Positions 7,133 to 15,660 are shown, counted from the first letter of the stretch. The stretch is DNA of 46,024 nucleotides from an uncultured Lachnospiraceae bacterium (GCA_905235435.1 CAJOLD010000015.1:1-46024); one strand, 5' to 3'. The notes: generated by a model from the letters alone, not told the origin. A program made the numbers and translations.

Positions 7133-9329
7133 ACTCTCCCGTGTCCGCCGCCTCCCCTGTCCGGTAGGTAAAGATGAGTCTTACGGCGCCCCCGCCTTCC
7201 CCGGCTTCCAGGCAGAATCCGGCGCCGTCCCCGGGGAGTCGGATCCTCCTCCTGGTCCTGCCCTCAAAGTCGGCGATCCGAAGAGAGGACGACGCGTTCC
7301 TGCACGTGATCCCTCCTCCCGTGCGGCCAAAGCGCACCTTTTTCAGTTCCTCCCGGTCCAGCTCCGGGGCGGCGACCACCTCGTCCATCCCGAAGCGGCG
7401 CTCCTCAAGGCCGGTCTCAAAGACCGCCTCCTGCCCGGGGTCCTCATCCTCGTAGCGCCAGCAGAGCAGCCCGCCGCCGCCCGCGCCTTTTCTTCTTCTG
7501 CCCGCAAGAGCAAAAAGAGCGAGAACGAGGGCTGCCGCGCAGGCACCGGCCGCGATCCCGGCAAGCCGCAGGGAACTTCCGAGAACGGAATCCACTATGA
7601 TCTCCAGCTTCTGCTCTGCCATAGCGCCGGATGCTTCATCGCGGGCAGTGACGGTAAGCGCCAGGCTGCCGTCTCTTTTTCCGGAGAGCTTAAGAACGCC
7701 GCCCTCCTCCGCGTAGTCCGCGCATTCCGCGAGTGGGTCGTCCGCCTTTACTTCGTAGGTCAGCGTCCCGCACGCTTCCGACGCATCGAATAATTCCGAA
7801 ATGTCCGCCTGTCCGCGAAGCCTGTCCGCAAACAGGCCGGTAAGCTTTACAGTCCGGGCCCCGCCCCGCGCATCGATCCCCGCCGGCTCCGGCGCCGCGG
7901 CGGGCTCCTGTTCGCCCGCCGCCTGCAGGACGGCGGAAGTCCTGCGGATGGTCCCGCTGTCGGCAAAGACCTGCAGAGACATGATCTCCCCGGGGATCAG
8001 AGGGACCTCGCAGCTAAATTCGGAATCCAAAAGCTCCATGTCGTACTGCGCTGCATTTCCGTCCGCGTTCGTCGCTTCGACATACATCGATGTGAACTGT
8101 TCATACAGCGCGGGGTCTGTCAGCGGCTCGCCGTCATGAGAAAACCATGCCCGCACCCGGGCGCCGGTCTCCCCGCCCTTCCCGCTGACGCTGACGGCTG
8201 CCTCCAGATCGATCTCATAATTATAAACAAGGCTCAGGAGAAGGCGGCAGGGACGGTCCGTCCGCACACCCGCCTTCCAGATCCCCGGCGCGGGTGAGGA
8301 AAGCTTCAGCACATGCCACGCGCCGGATGAGCGCAGCAGGGCGCTCCCGTCTTTGCCCGGAAGGATGGTATTTCCCGACGGGTCCGTCAGGGTCAGCTGC
8401 GGGGCCTCCTCGCCAAAGTCTCCGGCCCGCGCCAGTCCTTCTCCTTCGCTCTCCGGATCCGTGCATACGATCACCGCGTCCGCCTCCAGCACGCTCCCGT
8501 CCGGGATGCGGATCTCAAAGACAGCCTCCTCCCCGTCTCCCGCCGTATCAAGATCGGGAAGCCTCTTTACCGAGGAGTCGATGTGCTCGGCAAAGAGGAG
8601 CTGGAAGGCGTCCGGGAGCGTTCCGACGTCTGATGTCTCCAGGTATCCGCCGCCGCCCGCGGAGGAGATCTCGCGGAGCAATTCCGCGTCTGGTCCCTCC
8701 TCGCTGCCGTCAAGGCCGATGCAGGAGATCACGATCCCTTCATCCGCCGCCCTTTCGGCTGCCGAGAGGGCAAGCTGCCGGTTCTCTTTCTCCTCCGGGT
8801 CCTCCGTGCCGTTATTGTCAAGGTCGATCTTCCCGTCGGTAAAAAAGACGATCATTCGGCTCCTCTCCGGAGCTTTATCGGCCTCTCTCTCCAGCATCCC
8901 GACTGCAAGGTCCAGGGCCTGCCCGATGTTGGTCTCGCCGCCAAACCCGTCCGGGCCCTCCTCCTTCCGCTCCGCGAGCGCGGCAAGGATCTGCTCCCGG
9001 TCTCCGGTGAGCGGGAGGTCCTCCCTGGCCTCAGAGGAAAAGGTAACAAGGCCAACCCCTGCATCCTCTTCCGGAAGCATGGCGGCAAACAGGGACGCCC
9101 CGTCCACCGAGGCGAGCATGGGATCCGCCGACCGCATGGATCCGCTGGTATCCAGGGCGATCACCACGTCCGCACCGCTCTTCTTTTCATCAGCGATCTC
9201 CGCAGTCTCCGTAACTTCTGCGTCTTCCGCAGCCTCCGCGATCTCCGCGGCGGGCGCCGGAAAAGCGCCCAGGATCAACACAGCGGCTGCAGCCGCTGCG
9301 CCCTTTCTTATTCTCCTGCGTCTGTCCAA
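7125..9329 (-). CDS. secreted, membrane-anchored VWA domain protein
   Basis: A 734-residue protein with an N-terminal signal peptide (basic RRRRIRKG, then an Ala-rich core to about residue 28), a von Willebrand factor A domain from about 53 to 255 with the MIDAS motif DTSGS (60-64), a long extracellular region, one membrane segment near 588-612 followed by RRRKG, and a cytoplasmic tail of about 120 residues. The MIDAS motif implies metal-dependent protein binding outside the cell. The start is a TTG with AAAGGAGAGG eight bases upstream; it overlaps the end of the FHA gene by 22 bases. It is the last gene of the pilin-like island, so it may be a surface adhesin or a partner of the pilin subunits. 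That role is inferred from context only. Confidence 0.8.
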   Translation of the reverse strand: MDRRRRIRKGAAAAAAVLILGAFPAPAAEIAEAAEDAEVTETAEIADEKKSGADVVIALDTSGSMRSADPMLASVDGASLFAAMLPEEDAGVGLVTFSSEAREDLPLTGDREQILAALAERKEEGPDGFGGETNIGQALDLAVGMLEREADKAPERSRMIVFFTDGKIDLDNNGTEDPEEKENRQLALSAAERAADEGIVISCIGLDGSEEGPDAELLREISSAGGGGYLETSDVGTLPDAFQLLFAEHIDSSVKRLPDLDTAGDGEEAVFEIRIPDGSVLEADAVIVCTDPESEGEGLARAGDFGEEAPQLTLTDPSGNTILPGKDGSALLRSSGAWHVLKLSSPAPGIWKAGVRTDRPCRLLLSLVYNYEIDLEAAVSVSGKGGETGARVRAWFSHDGEPLTDPALYEQFTSMYVEATNADGNAAQYDMELLDSEFSCEVPLIPGEIMSLQVFADSGTIRRTSAVLQAAGEQEPAAAPEPAGIDARGGARTVKLTGLFADRLRGQADISELFDASEACGTLTYEVKADDPLAECADYAEEGGVLKLSGKRDGSLALTVTARDEASGAMAEQKLEIIVDSVLGSSLRLAGIAAGACAAALVLALFALAGRRRKGAGGGGLLCWRYEDEDPGQEAVFETGLEERRFGMDEVVAAPELDREELKKVRFGRTGGGITCRNASSSLRIADFEGRTRRRIRLPGDGAGFCLEAGEGGGAVRLIFTYRTGEAADTGEFA

Positions 9330-10750
9330 TATCCGACCTCTCCTTTCCCCGTCCCGGCCGTTTCGCGCGGGCCCCGGCTAAGCTGGTATTCCGCATCGGC
9401 GAAGGTCACCCTGTCGCCGTTTGTAAGCTTCATCTCCCTGTTCGCGGGCAGCCTCTCGCCGTTGACAAAGGTCCCGTTCAGGGAATTTAAGTCCGTCAGA
9501 AGGACCTCTCCGCCGGCGTACCGGATTCTTGCGTGCAGTCTGCTGACCGCCCTGCCGGGCAGGATATGATCCGCCTTGCTGCCGGCACCGACCAGGATCG
9601 TCTCCGCGTCGATCTCGATATCCTCCGCGTGCCCGAGGCTGACCAGCCTGCACCGCATCTCATCCGCGCCGCTCTCCGGCATGTACAGAAGCCTTGTGTA
9701 ATTCTCCGTCTCCGGCTCTGTTCGCAGGGCCCCTGCCGGCGGCGCGGGCGGCGGCGCCGCTCTCCTATCCGGGCTTCGAAGCCCCGCCTCACTGCGGGGA
9801 GCAGAGCTCCCGCAGGGCGGTCCCGCGCTCTGCGAAATGACCGCTGCAGACACAGCCGCTGCCTCGGGGCGCGGGTCCGTATCCGGCCCGGCGAGCAGGC
9901 TCCTGCTGCAGACGCTCACAACGACGACAACGAGGAAGGATAGGCAGCCGACCTGCACGGGGTCCGGATCCCCCAGGAGCAGGGCCAGGATAAAGCCCGC
10001 TGCCGAGACCGTGCAAAGGAGCATGAGTCCCAGAATCCTTCCGAAGCCTGCCGTCTTTCTTTCCCGCGCGCCTGCCGCCGGGCGGGGGAGCCTTTGCTTT
10101 TTAGGAGGCGCCTCCCCATACCTCCGCTCTGTCGTCTTCACTCTTTCTTTAACCTCATTCTCCGGAGCCGGTTCTGCCTCTTCTTCCGCGGGCGGCTCCG
10201 GATCCAGGAGTCTTTCCGCTTCCCGCAGGGAGGCCGCCAGCGTGCTGTTTTCGGAGGAGACCCGGGAGAAGAACTCATAGCCCGCTCTTACCGCGGCCTC
10301 ATCCGAATGATCGATCCGCCGCAGGAGATATTCGGCAAGCAGAAGACCGCCGCTTCCGCTCTCCTCCTCCCGTCCTCCTCCGGGAAGAAGGCAGAATGAC
10401 CATCCGCCCTTTTCCCTGTCCGTAAAAATAAATTCCGGGGCAAGGAGCAGATCCCCGGGCTCCAGCAGATACACCCTGCAGAGAGTGAGCACGCCAAGCA
10501 GGTCTTTAAACAGTTCCCGCAGCTCCTCCGCGCCCATCCGGCGCTTTTCATAAACAACATTCAGCGCGGTAAGGAACGAGATATCATACGAAAAGACCGG
10601 CCCCCGGGCGCTGCTCTCCACTGTGGGAGAAAGAAGCCCCCTGACCGGGTTTTCCTGCATCATCCTGATCTCATAGCTGTCTCCCCGCGCGCGGGTCTGC
10701 TTCAGCTGAAGATAACTTTTCTCAAACGCCCTCCGGTACGAAACCTCCAT
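9308..10750 (-). CDS. FHA domain membrane protein with DUF6382-type N-terminus
   Basis: A 480-residue protein. Residues 1-175 resemble the DUF6382 region seen in Clostridia Tad-type loci (recognised from memory). Two adjacent membrane segments lie at about 237-260 and 266-287, a Pro/Ala-rich linker follows, and a C-terminal FHA domain spans about 365-457 with the motifs SRLHARI and DLNSLNGTFVNG. FHA domains bind phosphothreonine, so both ends probably face the cytoplasm and one or more partners may be phosphorylated by a Ser/Thr kinase. No kinase or phosphatase gene is in the window. AGGAG lies eight bases before the ATG. It sits between the second TadE-like gene and the VWA gene with overlapping or near-overlapping ends. 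Confidence 0.8.
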   Translation of the reverse strand: MEVSYRRAFEKSYLQLKQTRARGDSYEIRMMQENPVRGLLSPTVESSARGPVFSYDISFLTALNVVYEKRRMGAEELRELFKDLLGVLTLCRVYLLEPGDLLLAPEFIFTDREKGGWSFCLLPGGGREEESGSGGLLLAEYLLRRIDHSDEAAVRAGYEFFSRVSSENSTLAASLREAERLLDPEPPAEEEAEPAPENEVKERVKTTERRYGEAPPKKQRLPRPAAGARERKTAGFGRILGLMLLCTVSAAGFILALLLGDPDPVQVGCLSFLVVVVVSVCSRSLLAGPDTDPRPEAAAVSAAVISQSAGPPCGSSAPRSEAGLRSPDRRAAPPPAPPAGALRTEPETENYTRLLYMPESGADEMRCRLVSLGHAEDIEIDAETILVGAGSKADHILPGRAVSRLHARIRYAGGEVLLTDLNSLNGTFVNGERLPANREMKLTNGDRVTFADAEYQLSRGPRETAGTGKGEVGYWTDAGE

Positions 10751-10759
10751 GCCTTCTCC

Positions 10760-11257
10760 TCATTCTCCGATGCGCAAAAGAGCCTTGATGCCCCGCCCCC
10801 TGCGGATCAGGTCCGCGGGTTTTAAAATACTCCGGCTCCTTGACTTTGTGATGGACAGATCTCCTTCCCCCAGGAAGGGAGCGGCGCCGGGGACCCTGAC
10901 GCTCCCGGTAAAGGAAGCGCTCACGGCGTCCCTTCCGGCCGAAAGAGAGAGCGATCTTGCTTCGGCCGCGGTCCATCCGTTTTTTTCCAGGTCCCCGCGA
11001 AGCCTCATGAGCGCCGCTTCCCCGTCCTTTTCCGGCCAGTGGTTTGAGGCGGCGGCGGCAAGCTCGCAGACGGCGGCCTGCGCGGCGGCGCTGTCGTGAA
11101 GATAGAAGCCCTCATAGATCAGGGAGACCAGTACAAAGAGGATGATCCCCATGAGCAGGGACGCCTCTACGGTAAAGCTCGCGCCAAGCCGCCCTCCCTT
11201 TTTTTCTCCATTTTTTTCTCCGCTCTTTTTCCTGCTGCTCAACTTTTCTCCTTTCAT
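10760..11257 (-). CDS. TadE-like pseudopilin, short
   Basis: A protein of about 165 residues with a basic N-terminus, then ASFTVEASLLMGIILFVLVS, the N-terminal motif of TadE-like minor pilins: a small residue before the hydrophobic helix and Glu at the +5-like position. The rest is a short soluble domain. Such proteins are processed by the prepilin peptidase and assist Flp pilus assembly. I set the start at the ATG at 11257; GGAG lies 13 bases upstream, which is long, and a TTG eight codons' distance away on either side (11287 or about 11242) is possible. It follows the peptidase gene directly and precedes the FHA gene by nine bases. Confidence 0.65.
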   Translation of the reverse strand: MKGEKLSSRKKSGEKNGEKKGGRLGASFTVEASLLMGIILFVLVSLIYEGFYLHDSAAAQAAVCELAAAASNHWPEKDGEAALMRLRGDLEKNGWTAAEARSLSLSAGRDAVSASFTGSVRVPGAAPFLGEGDLSITKSRSRSILKPADLIRRGRGIKALLRIGE

Positions 11258-11276
11258 TCCCGCGCGCCCGCTCCTT

Positions 11277-11723
11277 TCACGCGGCAAAGGTCTGCGCCAG
11301 CCGCAGCAGATACGCGCCGAGCAGGAAGGGCATAAAGGGGATGCTGTCGGTCACCCTGCACTTTCCCGCCGCCATCCCGAGAAGGCTCCACGCTCCCGCA
11401 AGAAGGCAGCCCAGAAAAAAGACAGAGAAAGCACCGTCAAAGCCCATGGCAAGCCCCAGGGCCATGACCGTGATCCCGTCCCCCGCCCCCACCTTCTCCT
11501 TCCCGATCAGAGAAAGGAGGCAGAGGACGGCGCCGGGCAAAAGCCCGGCCGCAAGCTGCAGGGGTGCGGCGCCGTCCCGCGCGATGCGCAGGATAAGGAC
11601 GATCCCCGCGTAGAGTGCGGATACCGGTACGGAGATCTCACGGGACCTGAGATCCAGAACTGTATTCGCGGTCAGATAGGCCGTCCCCAGGACCGCGTCC
11701 AGGGCCATTGCCGCGCCCTGCAT
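11277..11723 (-). CDS. A24 family prepilin peptidase (TadV/CpaA-like)
   Basis: A 148-residue polytopic membrane protein of the aspartic prepilin peptidase family, short form without the methylase domain. Asp24 in DLRSREI and Asp82 in GAGDG (79-83) are the two catalytic aspartates of the GxGD type. The closing motif IPFMPFLLGAY is also typical. It would cleave the leader of the Flp1-like pilin and of the TadE-like proteins encoded next to it. GGGAGG lies just before the ATG, and only one base separates it from the stop of the upstream TadE-like gene, so it is surely co-transcribed. Confidence 0.88.
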   Translation of the reverse strand: MQGAAMALDAVLGTAYLTANTVLDLRSREISVPVSALYAGIVLILRIARDGAAPLQLAAGLLPGAVLCLLSLIGKEKVGAGDGITVMALGLAMGFDGAFSVFFLGCLLAGAWSLLGMAAGKCRVTDSIPFMPFLLGAYLLRLAQTFAA

Positions 11724-11724
11724 A

Positions 11725-12660
11725 TCAGCCTCCCGCGCACCGGGAGCAGGGCGGCAGGCCGGCGGCTTCTTCGGGCGTCAGCTCCCGGACGGTACGCTTT
11801 AGGCCGCTGCAGCCAAGAGACGAATGGTATCGGTCTCCGTCCGTCGTGATGTACACGGTTCCGCTTCCACCGCCGCAGTGCTCGCAGGGCTTATACTTTC
11901 CCCCGTATTCATTCCGCAGGCTCCCGACCTGCCCGCTGTCCGTCGTAATGATGTGAAGGCGGATGTGGGAGCAGTCGGGATCCGTGTGGTAGACCGTCCC
12001 GAACTCTGTCACGTAGACGTGCTCCGTCTCCTCCCCGCCTTCTTCGCCGGCGGAGGACGCTCCCTGCTCCCTTCCTGTCCAGGTCCGCACCCTCCCCCTC
12101 TGCACAAAGACGATAAAGGGGAGCGTGATCCCTCCCGCCGCGGGCTTCGCGCGGTAAGTCAGCACCAGGTCCACCGCGCCACGGTCGTCCGGGATGGATG
12201 AGAGGAGCAGGTTCCGGTTCTGTACATTCCCGGTCTTTCCGGCCAGCGCGGAGAATCTCATCTCGGCAAAGCCAAGGCTTAGCGCACTGCCGAGAAAACC
12301 GTCCGTCTCACCGGCACTTGTGAAGTAGGCGCCCGCCGCCATCTCCTCCGCGGTCTGCGCGAGGGCCGACCCCATTGCCGAGGCGCTGCCCATAACGGAG
12401 ATGAACTGAAGAAGCGTGCAGATACAGATGACAAAAACGGGAACGGCCACGGCAGCCTCCACCGTGAGGCTGCCGCGCAGCGGGGCAAAAAAGGAAGTCC
12501 CGGCTCCCCCCTCTTTGCCGCCTTTGTGGGATGACGGGCGGCCTTTGTGGTCCCCGCCGGGAGAGAGCTTTTCCTTTCTGAAGATTTTTGTGTGTAATGG
12601 ATCACCGCGCAAAACTGCGCCAAATGATTTGTGCAAGAGATGAGATGATCTTTGTTTCAT
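11725..12660 (-). CDS. TadE-like protein with two C-terminal cysteine modules
   Basis: A 311-residue protein if it starts at 12660. After a basic N-terminal region the motif RGSLTVEAAVAVPVFVICI (62-80) marks a TadE-like pseudopilin with one membrane helix. The C-terminus is unusual: two tandem modules, at about 215-262 and 269-308, each with Tyr-His, then a Cys five or six residues on, then a Cys-x-x-Cys pair (Cys230/259/262 and Cys284/305/308). Each resembles a small Ada-like or zinc-ribbon-like metal module. The start is uncertain: the ATG at 12660 has no clear ribosome binding site, and the 88 bases separating it from the DUF5702 gene are open in the same frame but offer no better start codon. 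Confidence 0.7.
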   Translation of the reverse strand: MKQRSSHLLHKSFGAVLRGDPLHTKIFRKEKLSPGGDHKGRPSSHKGGKEGGAGTSFFAPLRGSLTVEAAVAVPVFVICICTLLQFISVMGSASAMGSALAQTAEEMAAGAYFTSAGETDGFLGSALSLGFAEMRFSALAGKTGNVQNRNLLLSSIPDDRGAVDLVLTYRAKPAAGGITLPFIVFVQRGRVRTWTGREQGASSAGEEGGEETEHVYVTEFGTVYHTDPDCSHIRLHIITTDSGQVGSLRNEYGGKYKPCEHCGGGSGTVYITTDGDRYHSSLGCSGLKRTVRELTPEEAAGLPPCSRCAGG

Positions 12661-12748
12661 TTGACCGGACCATTTCCCGGGGGCAGACGGGGCCCCCTTT
12701 TTTGCCCCGCTCCGCGGAGAGGGCGCGGGCCCTTCCGCGGATGGTTTT

Positions 12749-14254
12749 TCAGTACATAAAAGTTCCGCTTGTCTCAAAGGAGACCGCATCGGCCCCGCTG
12801 CCGGTAAATGCCGCGCTGATTCCCGAAAAGAGCGGAGGCACGGACCAGGAGGAGACCGTCCTGGCGGCGGCGATGCAGTTGTCGGCACGAAAGCTGTCCT
12901 CTCCTTTGCCGCGGATATTCAGTTCCGTGAGCTCCAGCCCTCTCTTGATCTGCGCGGAGACCGGCTGCAGATAGAGAATAAGCCGGAGATGCTGCCTGTA
13001 ATCAAGACCTTCGCTTCGGCCGCCGAGATCCTGTCCGAGAAGAGATCCAAGGTCCCCGAGGGAGGACAGATCGAGAAGAAACGATTCGTCTGTCTTGTCC
13101 AGGGGAATCCTTCCCCCGTCCAGGAGCGTCTTTACGTCCAGCAGGCTCTCCCCGAAGGCCCAGCCGAGGAGCAGGCCGTGCATTAAAGCCGCGTGCAGGC
13201 CCGGGACCCCGTCAAAGACCGTCAGTATGGCGGCGGCCAGAAGGCTCGCCGCGCCGTTTTTTTCGGGTGAACCGAGAAGATACGCGTAGTTTACGCCCTC
13301 CCGCAGAAACAGCAGCTTGATGACGGCCCACCGGAGGTTTGCCCTGTCGGACTTTGCGCCGTGCAGGATGTACTCAAGCTCGCAGGTCAGGGGAAAAGAG
13401 CTGTCATGATCCCCGTAGCAGGGGAAATGATCCATCAGGTATTCCCTGAACAGAAGATCCCCCGAAAGCCTGCCGAGAAGTCCCGGGCCGTCCCCGGGAA
13501 GAGCCATGTTTCCGCGGTTCCTGAACCTGTGATAACAAAGCTCGGAAGCGCTGACCCTGTTTTCGGGGACCCCGTATTTTCCCGCAAGGAGGGTGAGCGG
13601 ATCCGCCCGCTGCAGCCTGCTCACCTGTTTGAGGGGATTATCGGCGGGCACTTCGGCTTCTCCTTCGCCTTCGGCCGCAAGATCCGCCGCTTCATCGGCA
13701 GCCTCCCCGGCCGCGGAAACAGCGTCCCCGGATGATTTTTCCGCTTCCTCAAAGGCCTCCCCGGCTCCCTCCAGCCGCTCCGCGTCTTCGAGCGTGTCAT
13801 AGAGCTTTCCGACAGCCTGCGCCGCAGCCGTCTTCTGCATATACTCCACGATCTGGCGGTAGTAGGCCTCCCCGCCGTTGTCGGTAAGAAGCGTATACCC
13901 TGTGACCTCCTGCCCCTGCAGCCTGAGCTTCCAGGGGTCAAAACCGAACCCGGCGGTCACCTCTCCGGAGGGAGAAGCATTGGGGAGAAGATAGCCGCGC
14001 AGCGCATCCTCAATGCGTCCGACGGCAAAATCGCCGGTGCCGCGGCCCCCGTCCAGCCCGAAGACCTCGTACTCCTCCAGCAGGGTGTTCTCAAACTCCC
14101 CGAAGATCGAATAATTGCCCATCTCCTCGATCACGGCGGCCTGCGCCATCGCGCCGCGCATCCTCGCGGAGTCGATCAGCGCTCCCGCGAGGGACATGAA
14201 AAGTACGCTGATAAGGGCCATAAAAACAGTAATGACGGCCTTCGCTCTTTTCAT
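12749..14254 (-). CDS. DUF5702 domain protein, TadG-like
   Basis: A 501-residue protein with a short basic N-terminus and a hydrophobic segment (about 5-28, AVITVFMALISVLFMSLAGA) resembling a pseudopilin anchor, followed by a long extracytoplasmic region. An acidic Ala/Glu-rich stretch occupies about 155-200. The N-terminal pattern and the gene order match DUF5702 proteins that accompany Flp pilin genes in Clostridia (recognised from memory). Its role is unknown; TadG-like proteins have been proposed to anchor or terminate Flp pili. Its ATG overlaps the stop codon of the pilin gene (ATGA), so translation is probably coupled. Confidence 0.75.
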   Translation of the reverse strand: MKRAKAVITVFMALISVLFMSLAGALIDSARMRGAMAQAAVIEEMGNYSIFGEFENTLLEEYEVFGLDGGRGTGDFAVGRIEDALRGYLLPNASPSGEVTAGFGFDPWKLRLQGQEVTGYTLLTDNGGEAYYRQIVEYMQKTAAAQAVGKLYDTLEDAERLEGAGEAFEEAEKSSGDAVSAAGEAADEAADLAAEGEGEAEVPADNPLKQVSRLQRADPLTLLAGKYGVPENRVSASELCYHRFRNRGNMALPGDGPGLLGRLSGDLLFREYLMDHFPCYGDHDSSFPLTCELEYILHGAKSDRANLRWAVIKLLFLREGVNYAYLLGSPEKNGAASLLAAAILTVFDGVPGLHAALMHGLLLGWAFGESLLDVKTLLDGGRIPLDKTDESFLLDLSSLGDLGSLLGQDLGGRSEGLDYRQHLRLILYLQPVSAQIKRGLELTELNIRGKGEDSFRADNCIAAARTVSSWSVPPLFSGISAAFTGSGADAVSFETSGTFMY

Positions 14255-14415
14255 ATCCCCTTGCTCTGGCTCGTGATCTTCTGGAGAATATCCGTCACCA
14301 GGCTTGTCAGCTGTTTCTTAAAAATGACCACGAGAGAGATCAGGACGACCAGGATCAGGATGACTTCCACGACGCCGACTCCATCCTCTTCGCGCAGAAA
14401 AGCTTTCAAGTGCAT
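14251..14415 (-). CDS. Flp1-like type IVb pilin
   Basis: A 54-residue prepilin, too short to stand out as a gene except by its motif. The leader ends in EEDG, and the cut before VGVVEVILIL (Gly12/Val13) puts Glu at position +5 of the mature pilin, as required for type IV pilin processing. The hydrophobic helix runs to about residue 32 and a short amphipathic tail follows. The start at 14415 has GGAGG nine bases upstream; a longer open frame to 14493 lacks a binding site. It is the first gene of the island, right behind a good promoter, as expected for the major subunit made in excess. Confidence 0.85.
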   Translation of the reverse strand: MHLKAFLREEDGVGVVEVILILVVLISLVVIFKKQLTSLVTDILQKITSQSKGI

Positions 14416-14492
14416 TGCTCCACCTCCTTTTTCCCGGCGCGTGGGTGGGATCCGCCTCCTCCCCGCGGCCCCGCGCCATCTGTGATAGTGCA

Positions 14493-14520
14493 ATTATAAC
14501 AGTTGGCACTGGAAAGTAAA
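14493..14520 (-). promoter_or_regulatory. predicted promoter of the Flp-like island
   Basis: On the minus strand TTTACT (14515-14520) and a perfect TATAAT (14493-14498) are 16 bases apart, with TGT before the -10 box. It lies about 78 bases before the pilin ATG. Confidence 0.6.
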
Positions 14521-14557
14521 GTTTCATTTCGTTGCGCCTTATCCGCAGAATCAACAA

Positions 14558-14589
14558 GACCCGCCAGGGCCTTTCGGCCCCGGCGGGTC
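14558..14589. terminator. strong hairpin between divergent promoters, possible minus-strand terminator
   Basis: GACCCGCC and GGCGGGTC form an eight-base-pair stem continued by GGGCC/GGCCC with a TTTC loop; only a single A/C mismatch interrupts it. On the minus strand it is followed by TTGTTGATT, a moderate T-rich tract. No leftward gene ends just upstream, so it may insulate the pilin promoter from antisense transcription, or serve another role. Confidence 0.4.
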
Positions 14590-14594
14590 CCGGA

Positions 14595-14623
14595 GTGCAT
14601 CCTCCCGCGGAATGTGCTATAAT
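14595..14623 (+). promoter_or_regulatory. predicted promoter of the C39-like peptidase gene
   Basis: A perfect TATAAT (14618-14623) preceded by TGC (extended -10). The -35 candidate GTGCAT at 17 bases spacing is poor. Confidence 0.5.
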
Positions 14624-14681
14624 AATCAGACAGCCTCCCGGCGGGCGGCTGCGATAGTAAGATCAAAAGGATTTTTCAGCT

Positions 14682-15656
14682 ATGTCACGAGATCCAGGAA
14701 AAAAGAAAAAAAGCTCAGGGAATACGCTCGGGATCGCGATCTTCTGTTCCATCCTGACGGTCACGGTCATCGCGGGGCTGGTCGTCGCGGGCATCGCGAT
14801 GCGAAAGAACGGAACGCTTCCGGATCTCTTCAGCGAACTGGTCCGTCAGCTCGAGACCGAAGAGACGGAGAGTGAATCCGCGAAGCCGGAAACGCAGGCG
14901 GAGTCAGAAACCGAAACGGAGACCGAGGCCGCGGCGGAGCCTGCTTTTCCCGATCTGCAGGAAGAAGATATCTACACCTTCATGCAGGGGCCCAAGGCAT
15001 GGTCGACAAAAGTGGACTGGGGCGGCTCCTGGTGCGACGTGGAGCTCTACGACCAGAACTTCAGTGTCTTCGGCTGCGGTCTCTGCTGCCTTGCCAATAT
15101 CTACAGCACCCTGACAGACTGCGACTGCTCTCCCCTCGATATGTTCTACTACGCAAGGGAGGCGTCCGCATACAAGCCTGTCAGCTACTTCGGCTCCATC
15201 GACTGGCCCGAGATGAAACAGACGCTCGCGACGGTCGGCATTACGGCAAAGCTCAGAAAGAAAGATAAGACCTACGAAAAATTCCAGGAAACGTTAAAGA
15301 GCGGAATCACCGCCACCGTGCTCGTCGCCAGCAGATACGACTCCACCTACTGGAAGGATGTCGAAGGGCACTATGTCAATATCTGGCTCTACGACGAGAG
15401 CGACGATACCGTATTCCTGGCCGATTCCGGCAATCCGGACCACAACCGCCAGCGCGTCCCGCTGCGTTATCTCTACGATGCCATGAAGCTTTCGGGCACC
15501 TACCAGTACATGCTCGTCACCGGCGTGGATAAGGACGGGAACACCTGGGGCCATGACGGCGTGGAGATCCGATGGAACGTTCCGGATTATTACAAGGGGA
15601 CCATCTACGAATTCCCGGAGGAAGAGACCGCCGGGGAACCGGAAGAGCTCTCCTGA
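14682..15656 (+). CDS. membrane-anchored C39-like cysteine peptidase
   Basis: A 324-residue protein with a basic N-terminus, one membrane segment (about 17-40), a low-complexity Glu/Thr/Ser/Ala linker (about 55-90) and an extracellular papain-like domain. The candidate catalytic residues are Cys132 in GCGLCCLANIYSTL, His230 in GHYVNIW and Asp248 in LADSGNPDH, in the order and spacing of the peptidase C39_2 family. Two further cysteines stand next to Cys132. The start has only a weak AAGGA 11 bases upstream. The gene is divergent from the Flp-like island and stands alone. It might process envelope or exported peptides, but no substrate gene is apparent. Confidence 0.75.
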   Translation: MSRDPGKKKKSSGNTLGIAIFCSILTVTVIAGLVVAGIAMRKNGTLPDLFSELVRQLETEETESESAKPETQAESETETETEAAAEPAFPDLQEEDIYTFMQGPKAWSTKVDWGGSWCDVELYDQNFSVFGCGLCCLANIYSTLTDCDCSPLDMFYYAREASAYKPVSYFGSIDWPEMKQTLATVGITAKLRKKDKTYEKFQETLKSGITATVLVASRYDSTYWKDVEGHYVNIWLYDESDDTVFLADSGNPDHNRQRVPLRYLYDAMKLSGTYQYMLVTGVDKDGNTWGHDGVEIRWNVPDYYKGTIYEFPEEETAGEPEELS

Positions 15657-15660
15657 CCCG

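Noticed and set aside
8353..9381. Serine-rich 342-codon frame opposite the VWA gene
   Set aside because: Serine runs come from the complement of GC-rich Glu/Ala codons; the VWA frame has a signal peptide and MIDAS motif.
11725..12888. 387-residue version of the first TadE-like protein
   Set aside because: The extra 76 residues overlap the certain DUF5702 frame and are Pro/Arg-rich without a binding site.
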